Source of the DNA: Drosophila miranda
Taxonomy: Eukaryota; Arthropoda; Insecta; Diptera; Drosophilidae
DNA: 64,000 bases
Assembly (NCBI RefSeq): GCF_003369915.1
Contig: NC_046673.1
Coordinates: forward strand, 7,424,001 to 7,488,000
Direction: 5' to 3'
Shown here: in pieces, positions 23,301 through 34,370 of the stretch
Numbering within the stretch: the stretch's first letter is position 1
How the letters are laid out: the number at the start of each line of letters is the position of its first letter
Made by a program: the position numbers and the translations under genes
Notes under the pieces: generated by a model
Told to the model about the DNA's origin: nothing
The model's input: only the letters and a program-made list of their open reading frames with translations
The model's database searches: none

Positions 23301-26300
23301 GATTTCCGTTTGCTAGACGCCATCGCAGATCACACGTGACCCCCGTGGAATTGCCAAAATGTATTTGATTTCTGGTTTTCTGGCAAAACCATAAAGAAAA
23401 AACTTTCTACGAGTCCAGTTTTTGGTGTCTCTTCACATCATTTGCCTGAACGATAGAACTCTGCCTAATGATAATTATGACAAAAAACTCGCGAAATATT
23501 TGTTAATGAGCGGCCCTCTTTCGGTGCGTGTGAGTCGGGAGTAATACCCTCTGTTTCAGTAGAGAAGAAAGCGATGAGGACTTCGTTTCATATGGGATCT
23601 TAAGTACTGCCCGTTCCATCGCCTGTAGATGGTGTTCATCATTTCGTATTTATTGGGTATCTTCCAAAGGGTATTCCAAGCGTCGAGTATCTACTGTATC
23701 GTTGTGTTGCCTTCGACGAGGCTTAGTCATTGTCACTTAAAGTCAATTTACAGCAAATGAAGTTCATTAGCAGCAAGACGGGAGTGGCAAGGCGGGGAGG
23801 GGCGGAAGATAGATGCTAACCGACTTGAAGATTGTTTTGTTTGTTGGTTTGTTTGCTCAGCTTTTAGGGGGAAAGCCGCCAAAGACAAAGTACGACCAGG
23901 GTTCTGGGGTGAGGTAATGGCAACCCACATTGCAATGTCACCTGGTCCCATGAACACGTAATAAAGCAAATTAGGAAAAACACAAACAAACACACAAAAC
24001 AAGAAAATACTTTGTTTATTTTTGTGCGCTATTTTTTCGCTTTCGTTGAACCGAACCGGTTTTCTACGAGTGGTAGTATCTCATGGAACGGAGTTGAAAT
24101 TCCATTCAAAATGCCTGGCACGAAGGCATTAAACCTACGTATCCCCCGCTTCGTTTACATATCCTATATACCGTATGCTGTATGCTGTATGGCCCCGTAA
24201 CCCCCTCGCTCACTCGTTGGCTCTTTAGTGTTTCAGTGTGTCGCGACCTCGACAACAATGGCAGCATTACATCAACCACTAGGCCCCCACAGCACACACC
24301 ACACAACATACAACACGACTGATTGAACGTGAGTCAACAACATGGGCCCGAAACATGTTAATCAACATTGAACGATAGACACTGGTAATCGCAGCACCTC
24401 CGATCCTCCGATCTTCCAGCCAAGTGCTTTTCAAATATAGTCAAAGGAAATCAATTGAACAAAAATTAATAATGAGCCCACGACTATGCTGATGATGATA
24501 TGCTACATGCTGCACACATATTTACATAGATACAAAGATACATAGATAGATAGATAGTCGCTTACCGTAGCACGACTGTGACTGACAAAAGACCACCCAA
24601 CAGAGGTACACCCTACACCCAAGAGCGGAATTAAATGGAATACCGAGCGGTACTAGCTGATAATTATCCATGGTATTCGATGCCCTTTGTACCCTTTGAG
24701 TACAACACTTGACGGTGGCTAAAGGCTTTAAAAGACTTTGATTCCCTTCTAACAGTACAACTGCAGTTTTTTGATGTATTATGTACTATTATTATTATTT
24801 GTTTTTTATTTATTTAATTTATTATTTGTTTTTATTATTTATTTTATATTTTATTATTATTATATTATTTTAATGTATTTTATTTTTATTGTTTGTATTT
24901 ATATTTTTATTTTTATTATTGTTATTTCATATTTGTATCCAAAAAACATCCCCCTCTAAATTCTTCGATCTTGATAACACGGATTTTTTTAATCTTATTT
25001 TTTTTTTTTTTTAAATCGTTGTATTTTTTCTGTGACTGTTGTATAAGCTGGGCTAACAGTAACAGCAAACAAACTAAATTGTATCAGTGATATTATTTTA
25101 TAATCAAAAGTACAAAATGCAATCCTAAATATAATAAAAAAAAAATATATTTTTATCATTTATATTTTTAATATTTATATATTATATTTTTATTATTTAT
25201 ATTTATTATTTATATTTTATATATTTTTTTGTTATATTTTATACTTTTATTATTTATATTCCATATTTTTTGTATTTATATTTCATATTTTTATTTTAAA
25301 TTTTTGTTTATATTTTTATTTTATTTCTTCTTTTTTATGTGAGAGTTGTATTTTATTTATAAAATAATAATAATAATACAATTTTTTGTTTGCTATTACT
25401 TTTGGAGCAACTTTTGGAGTACAACAGTCAGGAAAAATTATTTTTTTTTTGTATATTTTTATTTAAAATTTTTTTTTTGGTATATATTTATATTACATAA
25501 TTATATTTCATTATCTATTTTATTGATTATTAACTTAATTACATGGAAAAATAATTCTATTAATGATCAATTTCTATATTCCTCAGGTTGCTTTTGGATT
25601 TTATGCATACTCTGTATTTTGAGGCCCAAAAATGCATCAAAAATGGATCTCGAGAGGAAGCCAAATAACTGATTGATTATGGCATATAAACTGTTCCTTT
25701 TGGGACTTAAACTGAAAGCCGGAAAGCCACAAGATAGCTGGACGTTATATCCTATGCTCTGATCACTTCCCTTGCGCCACTTTTGTCGCCTGGCCCCGTC
25801 AAACGGTGTCACGTTGTGTCTTCGTTTCTTTTTCTGTTGTTGTTTGCCGGTCGGTCGGTCGGTCGTCGTTCGCATTCGCATTCGCTTGTATTCGTATTAT
25901 TTATTTTGCGTACACACACACATAATATGCACACACATATTTGTTGGCGTTGTCAATTGAAATTTGTAACACGTAAGGCAATTTCTGTCTGCCGTCTGCT
26001 GTCTGTTGTCTGTTGTCGCTCTTCTGCTATTACTCGCGGGCAGGCTTTGAGCGTAATCAATTTTTATGTAGAAATCCGAAGCGAAACTCAAGACAGCGCG
26101 AATCATCATGTAAAAAGTTAAGTCAATTGTATAATCAGCAGTGACACATTTCCGCCAACAAGCCCCCACATTGGCGGACCGGACACACGGACACGGACAG
26201 GGACACGGACAAGCCAGTAATGCACTTACACTGTCCTTTCATGCCACATCCTCTGCGACTGCGAATGTCTTGCTAATGGATCTGTGTGGTATTACAAGAC

Positions 26301-28989
26301 TTTGAACATTCCATTAAGAACTCATAATGTGGACCTTAATATTCGATATATTCCAATAATGAGCATATACTGCTTGAATCACAATCGAATCCATAAATTT
26401 GTATACACTTTTGAGGTAACTCTCGATATCTTTTAGGGGTATTTATATAGTTATAATATTCTCCAACCGAAAGCTCCCTCGAGAGAGCTAATCTGTCATC
26501 TAAACTGAACAGAATCGAATATATGTCTTATTTTTCTTGTAAAGAAGTCTATTGAGTTCCTTTTGGTGTGGAGTAATATAAATTTAACGACCGGATAGTA
26601 CTTCGTTGGTGGGAAGAGAGAGAGAGAGAGAGGGCCGGGCTAAAGCTAGAATATTTTTCATTGGGTGGAGTGCAGGAATATATTGTAAGCATTCTAAGAT
26701 ACATAATCGTTATTAGTTTGTGGTTTTGGTTTTTTTTTTGTGTGCGGGCCAGGGAGTGGCTTCTGTGTGGCTCCGTGTCCCGAGGGGCGGACTGCGACTG
26801 ATTATACGCATACACATTAGTCACAAGGATATAAATTACAAAAACCGTGACTCATGGAGCTCCCACTTGCCACCCACTGGGGGTGGGGGTGAGGGGATGA
26901 TGTTGCTGCTAATTGCCCCGGGGACGGGGCAGTGGTGTCGCTGTCAGTGTCAGTGTCAAGTGGTAGCACAAACGGGTTCAATTGTGGAACTAAGAGATCG
27001 TTTAGTTTCACTAATGAACCGCTGGTTCCACCGCAGCGGAGAAGAGCCCAAGGCACAGGTAAAGGCACCGGCACAGGCACAGCCAAAGGCGGGTGTTAAT
27101 TGCATTGGATATGCCTGAATGGATTCCAACAAAGCATTCCAACAGCCGCCGACGCCGCCGCCGCTGCCGCTGCTTCCAGTTCCAAGCGGCGCACGCGACC
27201 AAAACGCTGTGAAAGTCGGCGTCGGCGTCGCTGCTACTGTTGCGGCTCTGCACTTCATTATGACAAATTTACAGTTAATCAACGAGTGCGATGACAAAAA
27301 AAAAACACACAAACAAACAAAAACAGTGAGTGGAAGAGGAAGAGGGAGAGAGACAGCGACAGGGAAGTCGGGGGCCGTTACACTCGGGTAAATATTGAAA
27401 ATGAGCCACTAATTCATCCATGTCTCTTCGTTTAACCATATAACCATTTAGTCCCTCATCCTGTCTCTCTCTCTCTCTCTCTGTCACTCTTTGTCTCTCT
27501 CTCGAGTCAAGTGAAGCCCGAAAAGAGATCAAACTTCGGGGTGTGGCCTCTTGGATACCCTTTAGCCTTAGCTGTGCAGAGCCATTGCTCCACTAATAGA
27601 TAGATCGATAGAGAGATCCGATATCTAGGGGTTTGCAGAGGATCGGAAATGCTTGTCAAAATAAAAGAAATACCCTCTTGGAAGGGTGTAGAGGGGCGGC
27701 AGGGGCACAAACACTCCGCTCCACGCCACTCCAAGGTGCCCCCAAAAAGGTAAAGCGCTGGCCAGAGTTCAAGCAACTCTGCACGCAAAAGCAGCAGAAA
27801 AAAAAGAAAGAAGAAAAAAGCAGCAAAAGCAAAACACAAAACACAAAAGGCAGAGGGAAATAAAAAGCTTCGACAAAAAGACCAAACGACTTTTACATAA
27901 GGACAGACGGTGGCAAGAGAGAGAGAGGTAGATATAGAGGAAGGGGGAAAGAAAGGATGCAGCTGCAACCGATCCGCCGCACATGCAACGCAATCAACGC
28001 ATTATGGGGGCACTTTCACTAGTGCCCCCCACCCCACCCCCAAGGTGCACACTGGAACGAACGAGCTGGAAAATTCCAGGATCTCAATCGATTAAATGGA
28101 TCGATATGAGATTGCTTCGTACAATAAATAATGGCAGTGTTTTTTGTTTTTTTTTTTTTTTATTGAAAGAATCTTCAAACACGTATCACTTACGTGACTG
28201 TCTTTCTATGAAGAAATGATATCATCCTCCACTGTCCACTGTCCAGTGTCCACTGTACATCACGACCCACTGTACATGCCAGTGTGGAGTGGTGTGGCAC
28301 GACGACTTTTGAGTGACAGTGTATTCAAAAATCTTTGGCATGTGCATTCAAATGACAAAGAAATTAAAAGCGGACAGGGGAAACAGCCGTATGGAAATGA
28401 AAAGTATGCTTAAGTGCCTAAGAAGCCCCCGCCCCCACCACCCCCCCCCCCACCCACCACGCGACCGCCTTATCCCTCGGGGGCACCACTCAAAATGCAC
28501 TTGAGTGAGGAGGCAGTATCCGCAATGTTGATAAAAGCCAAGCTGCAGCAACAGAGTGCTGTCGTGTGTGTGTGTGTCTGTTTGTGTGTGCGAATGGGAA
28601 CAGTAAGATCGGAGAAACAACAACAACGACAACCGACAGACCTAATAAACGCGCAGCCAAATGAATTATGTGCCGCCGGTAGGGAGTGAGAGAGCGAGAG
28701 CAACATGCAACACAACACTCCACAAAGAGCATTATTCAGCCCCGATAAACCCCATAAAAACACATTGCATATCTCATCCCCATTGGGGCACTGCCACTGC
28801 CACTGCCACTCAACATGCGCGGCTTTGCGGCAATTAACACTGACACTCCCACGCAGAAAAGCCAAAGACGAAGACGGAGCCACAAAACAACAAAAGCAGT
28901 GCTTTGTGAGTGGGTGTGTTGCTGTGGAGTGTGGCAACATTGTTCTCACTGTTTTTGGACATACAACACCCACACATTGCGCATACATC

Positions 28990-29027
<38 letters not shown>

Positions 29028-31394
29028 TGCTAATCCTGCCCAAATAACGATGCACAGCTTGCCTTCGATGGCAAAGCATTATTAACAGATCTGACACGAA
29101 AAGTGTACAAGTATATATGCAGGGGGGGAGGGGGTGGGTGGCTTTCCTCCGACTACTCGCGCAACCTGCATTTAGGATATCAAAACACACACACACACAC
29201 ATGCACACTCGAGAGCAAGAAAACAATAAAGCCAAGAACCGTTACACAGCAATTGAATGCGGAACTGTGTTTATCTGCTGCTCTCCCGCCACTCCCTCCT
29301 CTTTGCATTAGTCATCGTTAAGCGCGCGCGCCTCCTCGCTTCTCTCCGAAGAACGAAACGAAACGAAAACAGATTCCGTGCTCTCAAGTGTCAATCAGTG
29401 CAGCGCTGCCCCCGCACTGACCTCGCCACCGTATCAGACAATGCTCTGGCTCGTGTGTGTGTGTCTCTCTTTATCCTGTTTTCATTTTACGATTCTTGAG
29501 TGGCGAGTATTAATCGTTTCGCTGGCCACGCACACTCGTTGGCCCCATAACGCATACAATGCCCCCGCATTGTGCTTCTGATTAACGGGTCGCGCGTGCA
29601 GAAGGAGCTGCCAACTTGCTGGCACAGACTCTTGCAATCGAGCGATCAACTCGACTGAATGGCGGGCACTGTGCTGGCAGCGCGGCCCAGCCCCCAGGGC
29701 AAGTGCAGCGTGGGCGTGTTTCGTTTTGTTGGAACAGCCAAGAATCACGAGCTAAGCAAAAGCTGTAAAATAATATTACTGCCCGGTCACATGCATCCAA
29801 AGTGTGATCAGAGGGGGTGGGGTTGGAACAAAAAACAGAAACAATTGCAAACTATTAAATTTGTGCATAATAATTGAACAGAAACTGCTGCCAGCTTGAC
29901 TGCTGGTGTGCCCCTTGAACCAAGGTACCCGTAAGCGATCGCACAGTGGGGCCGATTCGATTGGATACATTTAAGATGTTTCGGAAGTGACATTTGTATT
30001 GTTATTATTTGGCTTTTTATCACAAGATCGAAGCTAGTCAACTGTAATATTTCAAAATTTAAATCAAAACATATTTGAAATTTTTTCTGCTGCGAAAAGG
30101 TAAGTCTCTTCGGGAATGCAATATTTTGTATGAAAACTCGCCCTGGTTTTTGGGATTTTTGGATGCATGGTGTTCGGGTTGTTTTCTAGCTGTGGTTGAC
30201 AGCTCTCACCCCCATCCACCCCATCAGCAACCACTGTGCGACGTTGGCGTTGCCAGAGCTGAGACGTAGTTTTTCACGCTCTCCAAGTGGCTTTGCATGT
30301 GTGTCTCTCTGTGTGTTTGTGTGCGGGGCTTGAGATTTTTATTTTAAGCAGAAACTGGTTTTCAGAGCTGGCCCCCCCCTCCATATCACCGTCCTGCCTC
30401 TTACAGCCACCATCGGCAGCAGCAGAAACAGCACCGCTGGCAGCCAGCTCTTTTACGTGCCGTTTTAATGTTGTCATACTATGGAAATAAATGAATAATA
30501 CTCGTATTCAAATAATATTCTCCCGAAATTCCCTTGAAATACTCCTCAAGTGAAAGACAGTCCAGTTGGGCCATTACCGTTGCGTGTTTGTTTGTTGTTA
30601 GTCATAGCGTCACAGTGGATGAGTGGGATGTGGGATGGGCGCACGGGCAGCGCAGTCGACAATGACAGCGACAGCGACATTGAACTTGTGCGTTGACAGA
30701 GAGAGCGCATGCGTTTGTTGGCAGTTGCAGCGACTGCCGACTACCCAGAGAGGATTTTATGCGTAAGATGAGTGCAACTTTTATAAATTTGCATATTCTA
30801 TCCGTAATTTGAGACAAAGAGAAAGAGAGATATTTACTCTGCTGCTTCCTCTCAACCCCCACATACACACAGCAGCAGCAGCACCACATGCCCCGTTACT
30901 TCCCAATCTGTGTGTGTGTGTGATGCGTCTCATCTCTTTTCTTCTCTTCATGGGGGGTTGCTTTCCAAGGCCAGCTCTGAAGTCGCAGCCGCTGCGGCGG
31001 CGGGGGTATGGTATCCATTGCGCTGGCGTTCGCTGTTCGCCGGCGACGACGCCCACATGCACCGGGTTAACGGCAGCTTCTTCTGCCCCTACCACTTCTT
31101 CCACATATTCTTGTTAGTCGCTTCTGTAGCTCCGCATTTGTATGTGTGTGTGTGTCTGTGTGTGTGTGTGTCTGTGTGTGTGTGTGCTTGTGTGAGTCAT
31201 GCAATTGGCATTTAATGGTAATAGCCATTGCCCCACCTCCCACATTGATGAAGGGGCCACCCCCAAAACGCACTGAGCGGTCGAACGAACAGTTCTTATT
31301 GATTTACCGTTACACTTACCTCTGTAAATTTCTCTTTGATCTCTGTCTTTTCATCAATGGAGAGGGTTTTGGTGAATTTATTTAATGTTGCCAT
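17372..31394 (-). CDS. Fim: Fimbrin (plastin), actin-bundling protein
   Basis: Calcium-responsive cytoplasmic actin cross-linker with two EF-hands and four calponin-homology domains. On the - strand, exons are 31320-31394 (or alternatively 21085-21144), 18325-19435, 17964-18242, 17652-17905 and 17372-17590. Splice phases all agree, giving 645 residues with the 31394 start and 640 with the 21144 start. The first EF-hand loop is canonical ([12 protein letters not shown], residues 27-38). The second (about 63-78) lacks acidic ligands. CH1 starts near residue 125 ([17 protein letters not shown]); CH1-CH2 form ABD1, all in exon 2. ABD2 (CH3-CH4) starts at [13 protein letters not shown] and ends with [19 protein letters not shown] low-complexity Asn/Ser tail follows. 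Length equals that of other plastins. The largest intron is about 10 kb or 12 kb, depending on the first exon used. Confidence 0.96.
18325..19435 (-). CDS. Fim: Fim exon 2: EF-hands and first actin-binding domain
   Basis: This 1111-bp exon encodes the EF-hand loops, the linker with [20 protein letters not shown], and all of CH1 and CH2 up to [12 protein letters not shown]. It is shared by both isoforms. It ends in phase 1, and the split codon with exon 3 makes Thr (EEK-T-YRNW). GC-rich, codon-biased sequence creates long open frames on the opposite strand that are shadows. Confidence 0.93.
19436..21084 (-). other. Fim: Fim intron upstream of exon 2
   Basis: It opens with gtaggt after 21085 and closes with tttgcag before 19435. 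It carries a (CCCATT)n run at 19643-19672. No exon is supported in it. Confidence 0.75.
21085..21144 (-). CDS. Fim: Fim alternative first coding exon, proximal promoter
   Basis: On the - strand an ATG at 21144 in a good start context (gaaATGGcc) opens 20 codons, [20 protein letters not shown]. The donor gtaggt follows in phase 0, compatible with exon 2 at 19435. The result [12 protein letters not shown] keeps an amphipathic helix before the EF-hand loop but changes its sequence. The donor is weaker than at 31320. A TATA-like box and initiator words lie about 430-470 bp upstream. Confidence 0.72.
21606..21613 (-). promoter_or_regulatory. Fim: TATA-like box for the proximal Fim promoter
   Basis: ATAAATAG on the - strand. 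CCAGTT (about 30 bp downstream) and TCAGTT (about 40 bp downstream, + strand positions 21570-21575) are initiator candidates. Transcripts would reach the ATG at 21144 after about 0.43 kb. Confidence 0.4.
22041..22081. repeat. 14-bp tandem repeat (ggcgagcggcgaga)
   Basis: Nearly three consecutive copies of a 14-bp GC-rich unit, inside the AT-richer Fim intron. Confidence 0.85.
24771..25570. repeat. low-complexity T-rich tract
   Basis: About 800 bp dominated by TTTAT/TTATTA words with few G or C. A degenerate ttatatttttattat unit recurs, mostly at 25150-25330. The + strand is strongly T over A for long stretches. Confidence 0.8.
26614..26632. repeat. GA microsatellite
   Basis: A run of GA dinucleotides in the Fim intron. 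Confidence 0.85.
28992..29024. repeat. TG microsatellite
   Basis: An uninterrupted TG run of 33 bp in the Fim intron. A CA run at 29184-29201 lies 160 bp further on. Confidence 0.9.
31143..31194. repeat. TG-rich microsatellite
   Basis: An imperfect (TG)n with interspersed tc, 126 bp from the donor side of the Fim first exon. Confidence 0.85.
31320..31394 (-). CDS. Fim: Fim first coding exon, distal promoter
   Basis: On the - strand an ATG at 31394 opens 25 codons, [20 protein letters not shown] then EKFTE, followed by gtaagtgta. It ends in phase 0 and exon 2 begins in phase 0 with LDANKDGF. Joined, this gives a complete first EF-hand ([21 protein letters not shown]), as in vertebrate plastins. 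It is too short to stand out as a long open reading frame. This is the best candidate for the canonical N-terminus. Confidence 0.88.
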
Positions 31395-32160
31395 TTTGTT
31401 GCTGCTTTGGATGCTTCGCTGGCCGATAGACGCGCTTTCTTAATTATTTCTACTGATTGTTTGATTGGTTGTTATTTTAAATAAATTATGCGTTTATTGT
31501 TAATTTCACTTTGTCGCCTGTCGGCGTTTTGTTCGTTTCTCTTTCACCCTCTCGCACTCTTTACAATCTTGTTTTGCCGCGCTCCTTTTTCTTCTTTACG
31601 GCTACGTACGTGTACGTCTGTGCAAGCGTCTGTGTTCGTGTATATTGGAGTGGTAGCAGCGACGCGACTGCGGCGACACTTTCTTTTGGGTGGCGTCGGC
31701 GACGTTTTTTTCTTTATTAATTATTGTGTTGTTAAATCTCTTACACACGCTACGATGCACCTTCTGCCTTTTTATAATTACACTTTAAGTTATTTTCGCT
31801 AAATGCCTTCTCTCTCTCTCTTTAGCACACACACACACACTCTTGCAGACAATTTTCGTAATTGTTGTTGTTCCTTATATTTGCACTTCAGTAACTTTTT
31901 TCCCAAATAACAAAAAAAATGTATAAAAAAAATCGATTGTAGAATGAATCTACAAGCAACTGCCGGGAATCATTTATTTCTGAGGCTGGATTTTTATATT
32001 TTTCACTGCGTTTGCCGGCTACTGTGCGGAGTACACAACACACTTTTGTTAACAATACTTAACAATTGGTGGGGCTTGGGCAGCGCAGTACACGATCCGC
32101 TCTCGGCGTTTGAGTGAATTGTTTGTGTCTGTGGGGGCTCCGCTGTGGGCGAAGCATTGC

Positions 32161-32168
32161 TATCGATA
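32161..32168. promoter_or_regulatory. DRE (DREF / BEAF-32 type site)
   Basis: A perfect palindromic TATCGATA, followed at once by a second overlapping atatcgat. Confidence 0.65.
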
Positions 32169-32277
32169 TATCGATGAGTCACTAACCACACAGTTACAAC
32201 AAAATCGAAAACATCCCATCAGAATTTGCTGGGTGAGCTCCCCCTCGGACACGGATTTCGTTGCTATTTCGATACTA

Positions 32278-32285
32278 TATCGATA
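32278..32285. promoter_or_regulatory. second DRE
   Basis: A perfect TATCGATA inside ctatatcgatatag, 117 bp from the first DRE. Confidence 0.65.
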
Positions 32286-32887
32286 TAGCCGAAGACGATA
32301 TTATTATGTTCGTATGTGCTCTACACTGCGCGAAACATACTAGTATGGTACAAAAAGGTCAAAAAAATATTTGATCCACCAGCCTGCTCGGCATCGTTGG
32401 AGCGCGTCGCATCTGCCGTTCTTAAAGTCGCTGAGGGTTATATATTTAAATTTATAATGAAAAAAAGTAACAACAAATTTTTTGTTTATATTTGCCGATG
32501 TATTGATATTTAAGAAAAAAATCGACTCAATCGATTAAATAGAAAGCAACATCATTTTTTTTTGTTGAGATCCATGGCCACTGGTCCCTGCCTGAAATTA
32601 ACAACTTATTAACATTATTTGCCTTGAAGGAGGCACGTCACTGTGGGAAGTTGTGATACAAATGTTTTTCCAAGTAGTCACAAAAAACATCGATTCCTAA
32701 AAAGAGAGCCGATGCTTACACCAAAAACCAAAGAATCAATTGTATCGATGTTTGAATCGATTTTTTCCCAGCTCTAGCTTATTCCCGAGATCATTGCATT
32801 AGATCGTCCGCACCAGCATATTTGCCTTTTTGTTAAGGTCACGTCCGTCTGCTACCAATCCGCCGGAGGACACTGCTCCATCCATAG

Positions 32888-33094
32888 GTAGGTCGCTTCC
32901 GTTAGTGCTTGCCTGCCGCCCGTGTGTGGGTGTACCTGTACCCGGGCCGTGCCTGCAAGTGTTAGTGTGCGTGTGCTCGTGTGTGTGCGTGCGTGTGTGT
33001 GTTTCCAGTGTTGGCATGTGTGTGTATATGTGATTGGTGAAACAACAACAAAGCAAAGCGCTGAAACGCATTTTCATTTCAACATTTCCTACAG
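32888..33094 (+). other. 5' UTR intron of the ILRUN homolog
   Basis: The donor ATAG|gtaggt and acceptor tttcctacag|tg flank a GT-rich stretch. Reading upstream of the ATG at 33258 stays open, but no in-frame ATG precedes it in the second exon. The intron is inferred from splice sites only. Confidence 0.55.
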
Positions 33095-33257
33095 TGTACG
33101 CCGCAACAAAAGACCTGCCCCGCCAGCCCACGAAACTCGGAGCAGAGCTCGCCTTGCCGCAATAACAAGTCCCCGCACCCACACAGGCGCAGGGGAAGAA
33201 GAAGCAGAAACCAGCAGAGTGAACGCCGCCGACGCCGCTGCAGTCGCCGCTGTCGCA

Positions 33258-34194
33258 ATGGATGTGGAGGAGAACTACGAGTCCCAGAATGCCACAGAGA
33301 ACCAGGACCAGCACCAGCATCCGCACCAACACCAGCACCAGCAACAGCTGCAATTGCAGCTGAATCTCCAGCAACAACAACAACAGATGCAGTGCGAGCC
33401 GCTCTTTGGCCTGACGACCAACACAACAACCACCACAAATCCCATGATGGAGACGAACAGCATCGCCATACCGCTGCCGGCGCCGCCCGGTACAACGGGC
33501 AGCGTTGTTGTCTCCTCGTCAGCGCCAGCCTCACTCCCGGCATCGTCGCCAGCGGCGCCGCACCAGCAGAAGGGCCTGCCCACGAACGACTTTGACATCG
33601 ACTCACTGCTGCTGCAGCAGTTCAGCTGCATGGGCACCACAGACCATGAGGATCTGATTAGTCAGTTCCAGAGCCTCATGAACAACCAGATGAATCGAGA
33701 GTCGGCGCGCTTCTATCTGGAGATGAGCAATTGGTAAGGCAACCGTCATACAGTTACATAGATCTGAACTCATTTCCCTGATTCCCAAAGGAGTCTGCAA
33801 ACAGCCGTCGGCTGCTACTTGGACTTTTGCAGCCTGCAGTCGCTGCCATCGATGAAGATCGTCCAGGGGCAGCATGTAAATGCCCAGCAGCAGGCGTTCC
33901 AGCTGCAGAACGACGGCACCGAGCGGTGGCCCAACAACTGCTATCTGACGTCGCCCATCCAGACGCAGCGCATCAATATACCATCCCTGCGACCGGGGGA
34001 AACTTGTGATATACTGGCTGATCTGATGCCCACACAGCCGCCGATCATGTGGCGCCTCTGCACACCAAATGGCTGGTATTTCGGCGGTGAGCGACGTGGC
34101 AGCCCAAACACCCGGTTGCCCCGGGGCGTTGAGACTTGTTGCATTCCCACCATTGTTGAAAAAATTTATAATTGATTATTTTCCCCCTTTCCCC

Positions 34195-34232
<38 letters not shown>

Positions 34233-34370
34233 GCCATTTGGATGATACCGCCGGGGACACAGGCCAGCCAGGACGAACTGCAGCAGCGCATGGTGCAGCT
34301 GATCACGTCGGAGGCCAAGCCGGAGGTCTATCCGCAAATCAACATCGTGATAACGGCGCACACACACTGA
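33258..34370 (+). CDS. ILRUN / C6orf106 homolog (UBA-like plus NBR1-type FW domain)
   Basis: Exons 33258-33733, 33791-34086 and 34231-34370 join in frame to encode 303 residues (human ILRUN: 298). Residues 1-110 are a Gln/His-rich, then Ser/Pro/Ala-rich extension not found at the human N-terminus. Residues 115-172 are the UBA-like domain: LLLQQFSCMGTTDHEDLISQ ending in a MSNWSLQTAVGCYLDF helix. The rest is an FW/NBR1-like beta-sandwich with ERWPNNCYL, SLRPGETCDI and MWRLCTPNGWYFGDAIWMI, matching the human WR-CT-G-YYGD-IW pattern. Human ILRUN restrains p300/CBP-IRF3 signalling; a fly role is not known to me. I believe this is D. melanogaster CG5445 (from memory). The start is the first in-frame ATG of the exon. 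Introns are 57 and 144 bp. Confidence 0.9.
34199..34226 (+). repeat. AC microsatellite at a 3' splice site
   Basis: (AC)14 followed directly by the acceptor atag. The repeat takes up the place of the polypyrimidine tract of the last ILRUN-homolog intron. Confidence 0.9.

Larger units (their letters stand above)
21145..31319 (-). other. Fim: large Fim intron
   Basis: About 10.2 kb between the two alternative first exons. No further exon is supported. It is rich in simple repeats and contains a strongly T-rich block on the + strand (24771-25570), which would be A-rich in the Fim pre-mRNA. Confidence 0.75.
31395..32790. promoter_or_regulatory. divergent Fim / ILRUN-homolog promoter region
   Basis: About 1.4 kb separates the distal Fim ATG from the presumed ILRUN-homolog 5' end. 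It contains two perfect DRE octamers (TATCGATA at 32161-32168 and 32278-32285) and a further atcgat near 32743. CAGCTCTA at about 32771 fits a housekeeping core-promoter word (Ohler motif 7 type, from memory). DRE sites usually mark broadly expressed DREF-dependent promoters. Which start site serves which gene is not clear. Confidence 0.6.

Noticed and set aside
30950..31110. possible extra coding exon near the Fim first exon
   Set aside because: Both strands are open over a GC-rich patch, but no frame has good splice sites in the needed phase or a recognisable product.
32922..33257. open frame extending the ILRUN homolog upstream
   Set aside because: Splice sites at 32888 and 33094 suggest a 5' UTR intron, and no ATG precedes 33258 in the resulting exon.
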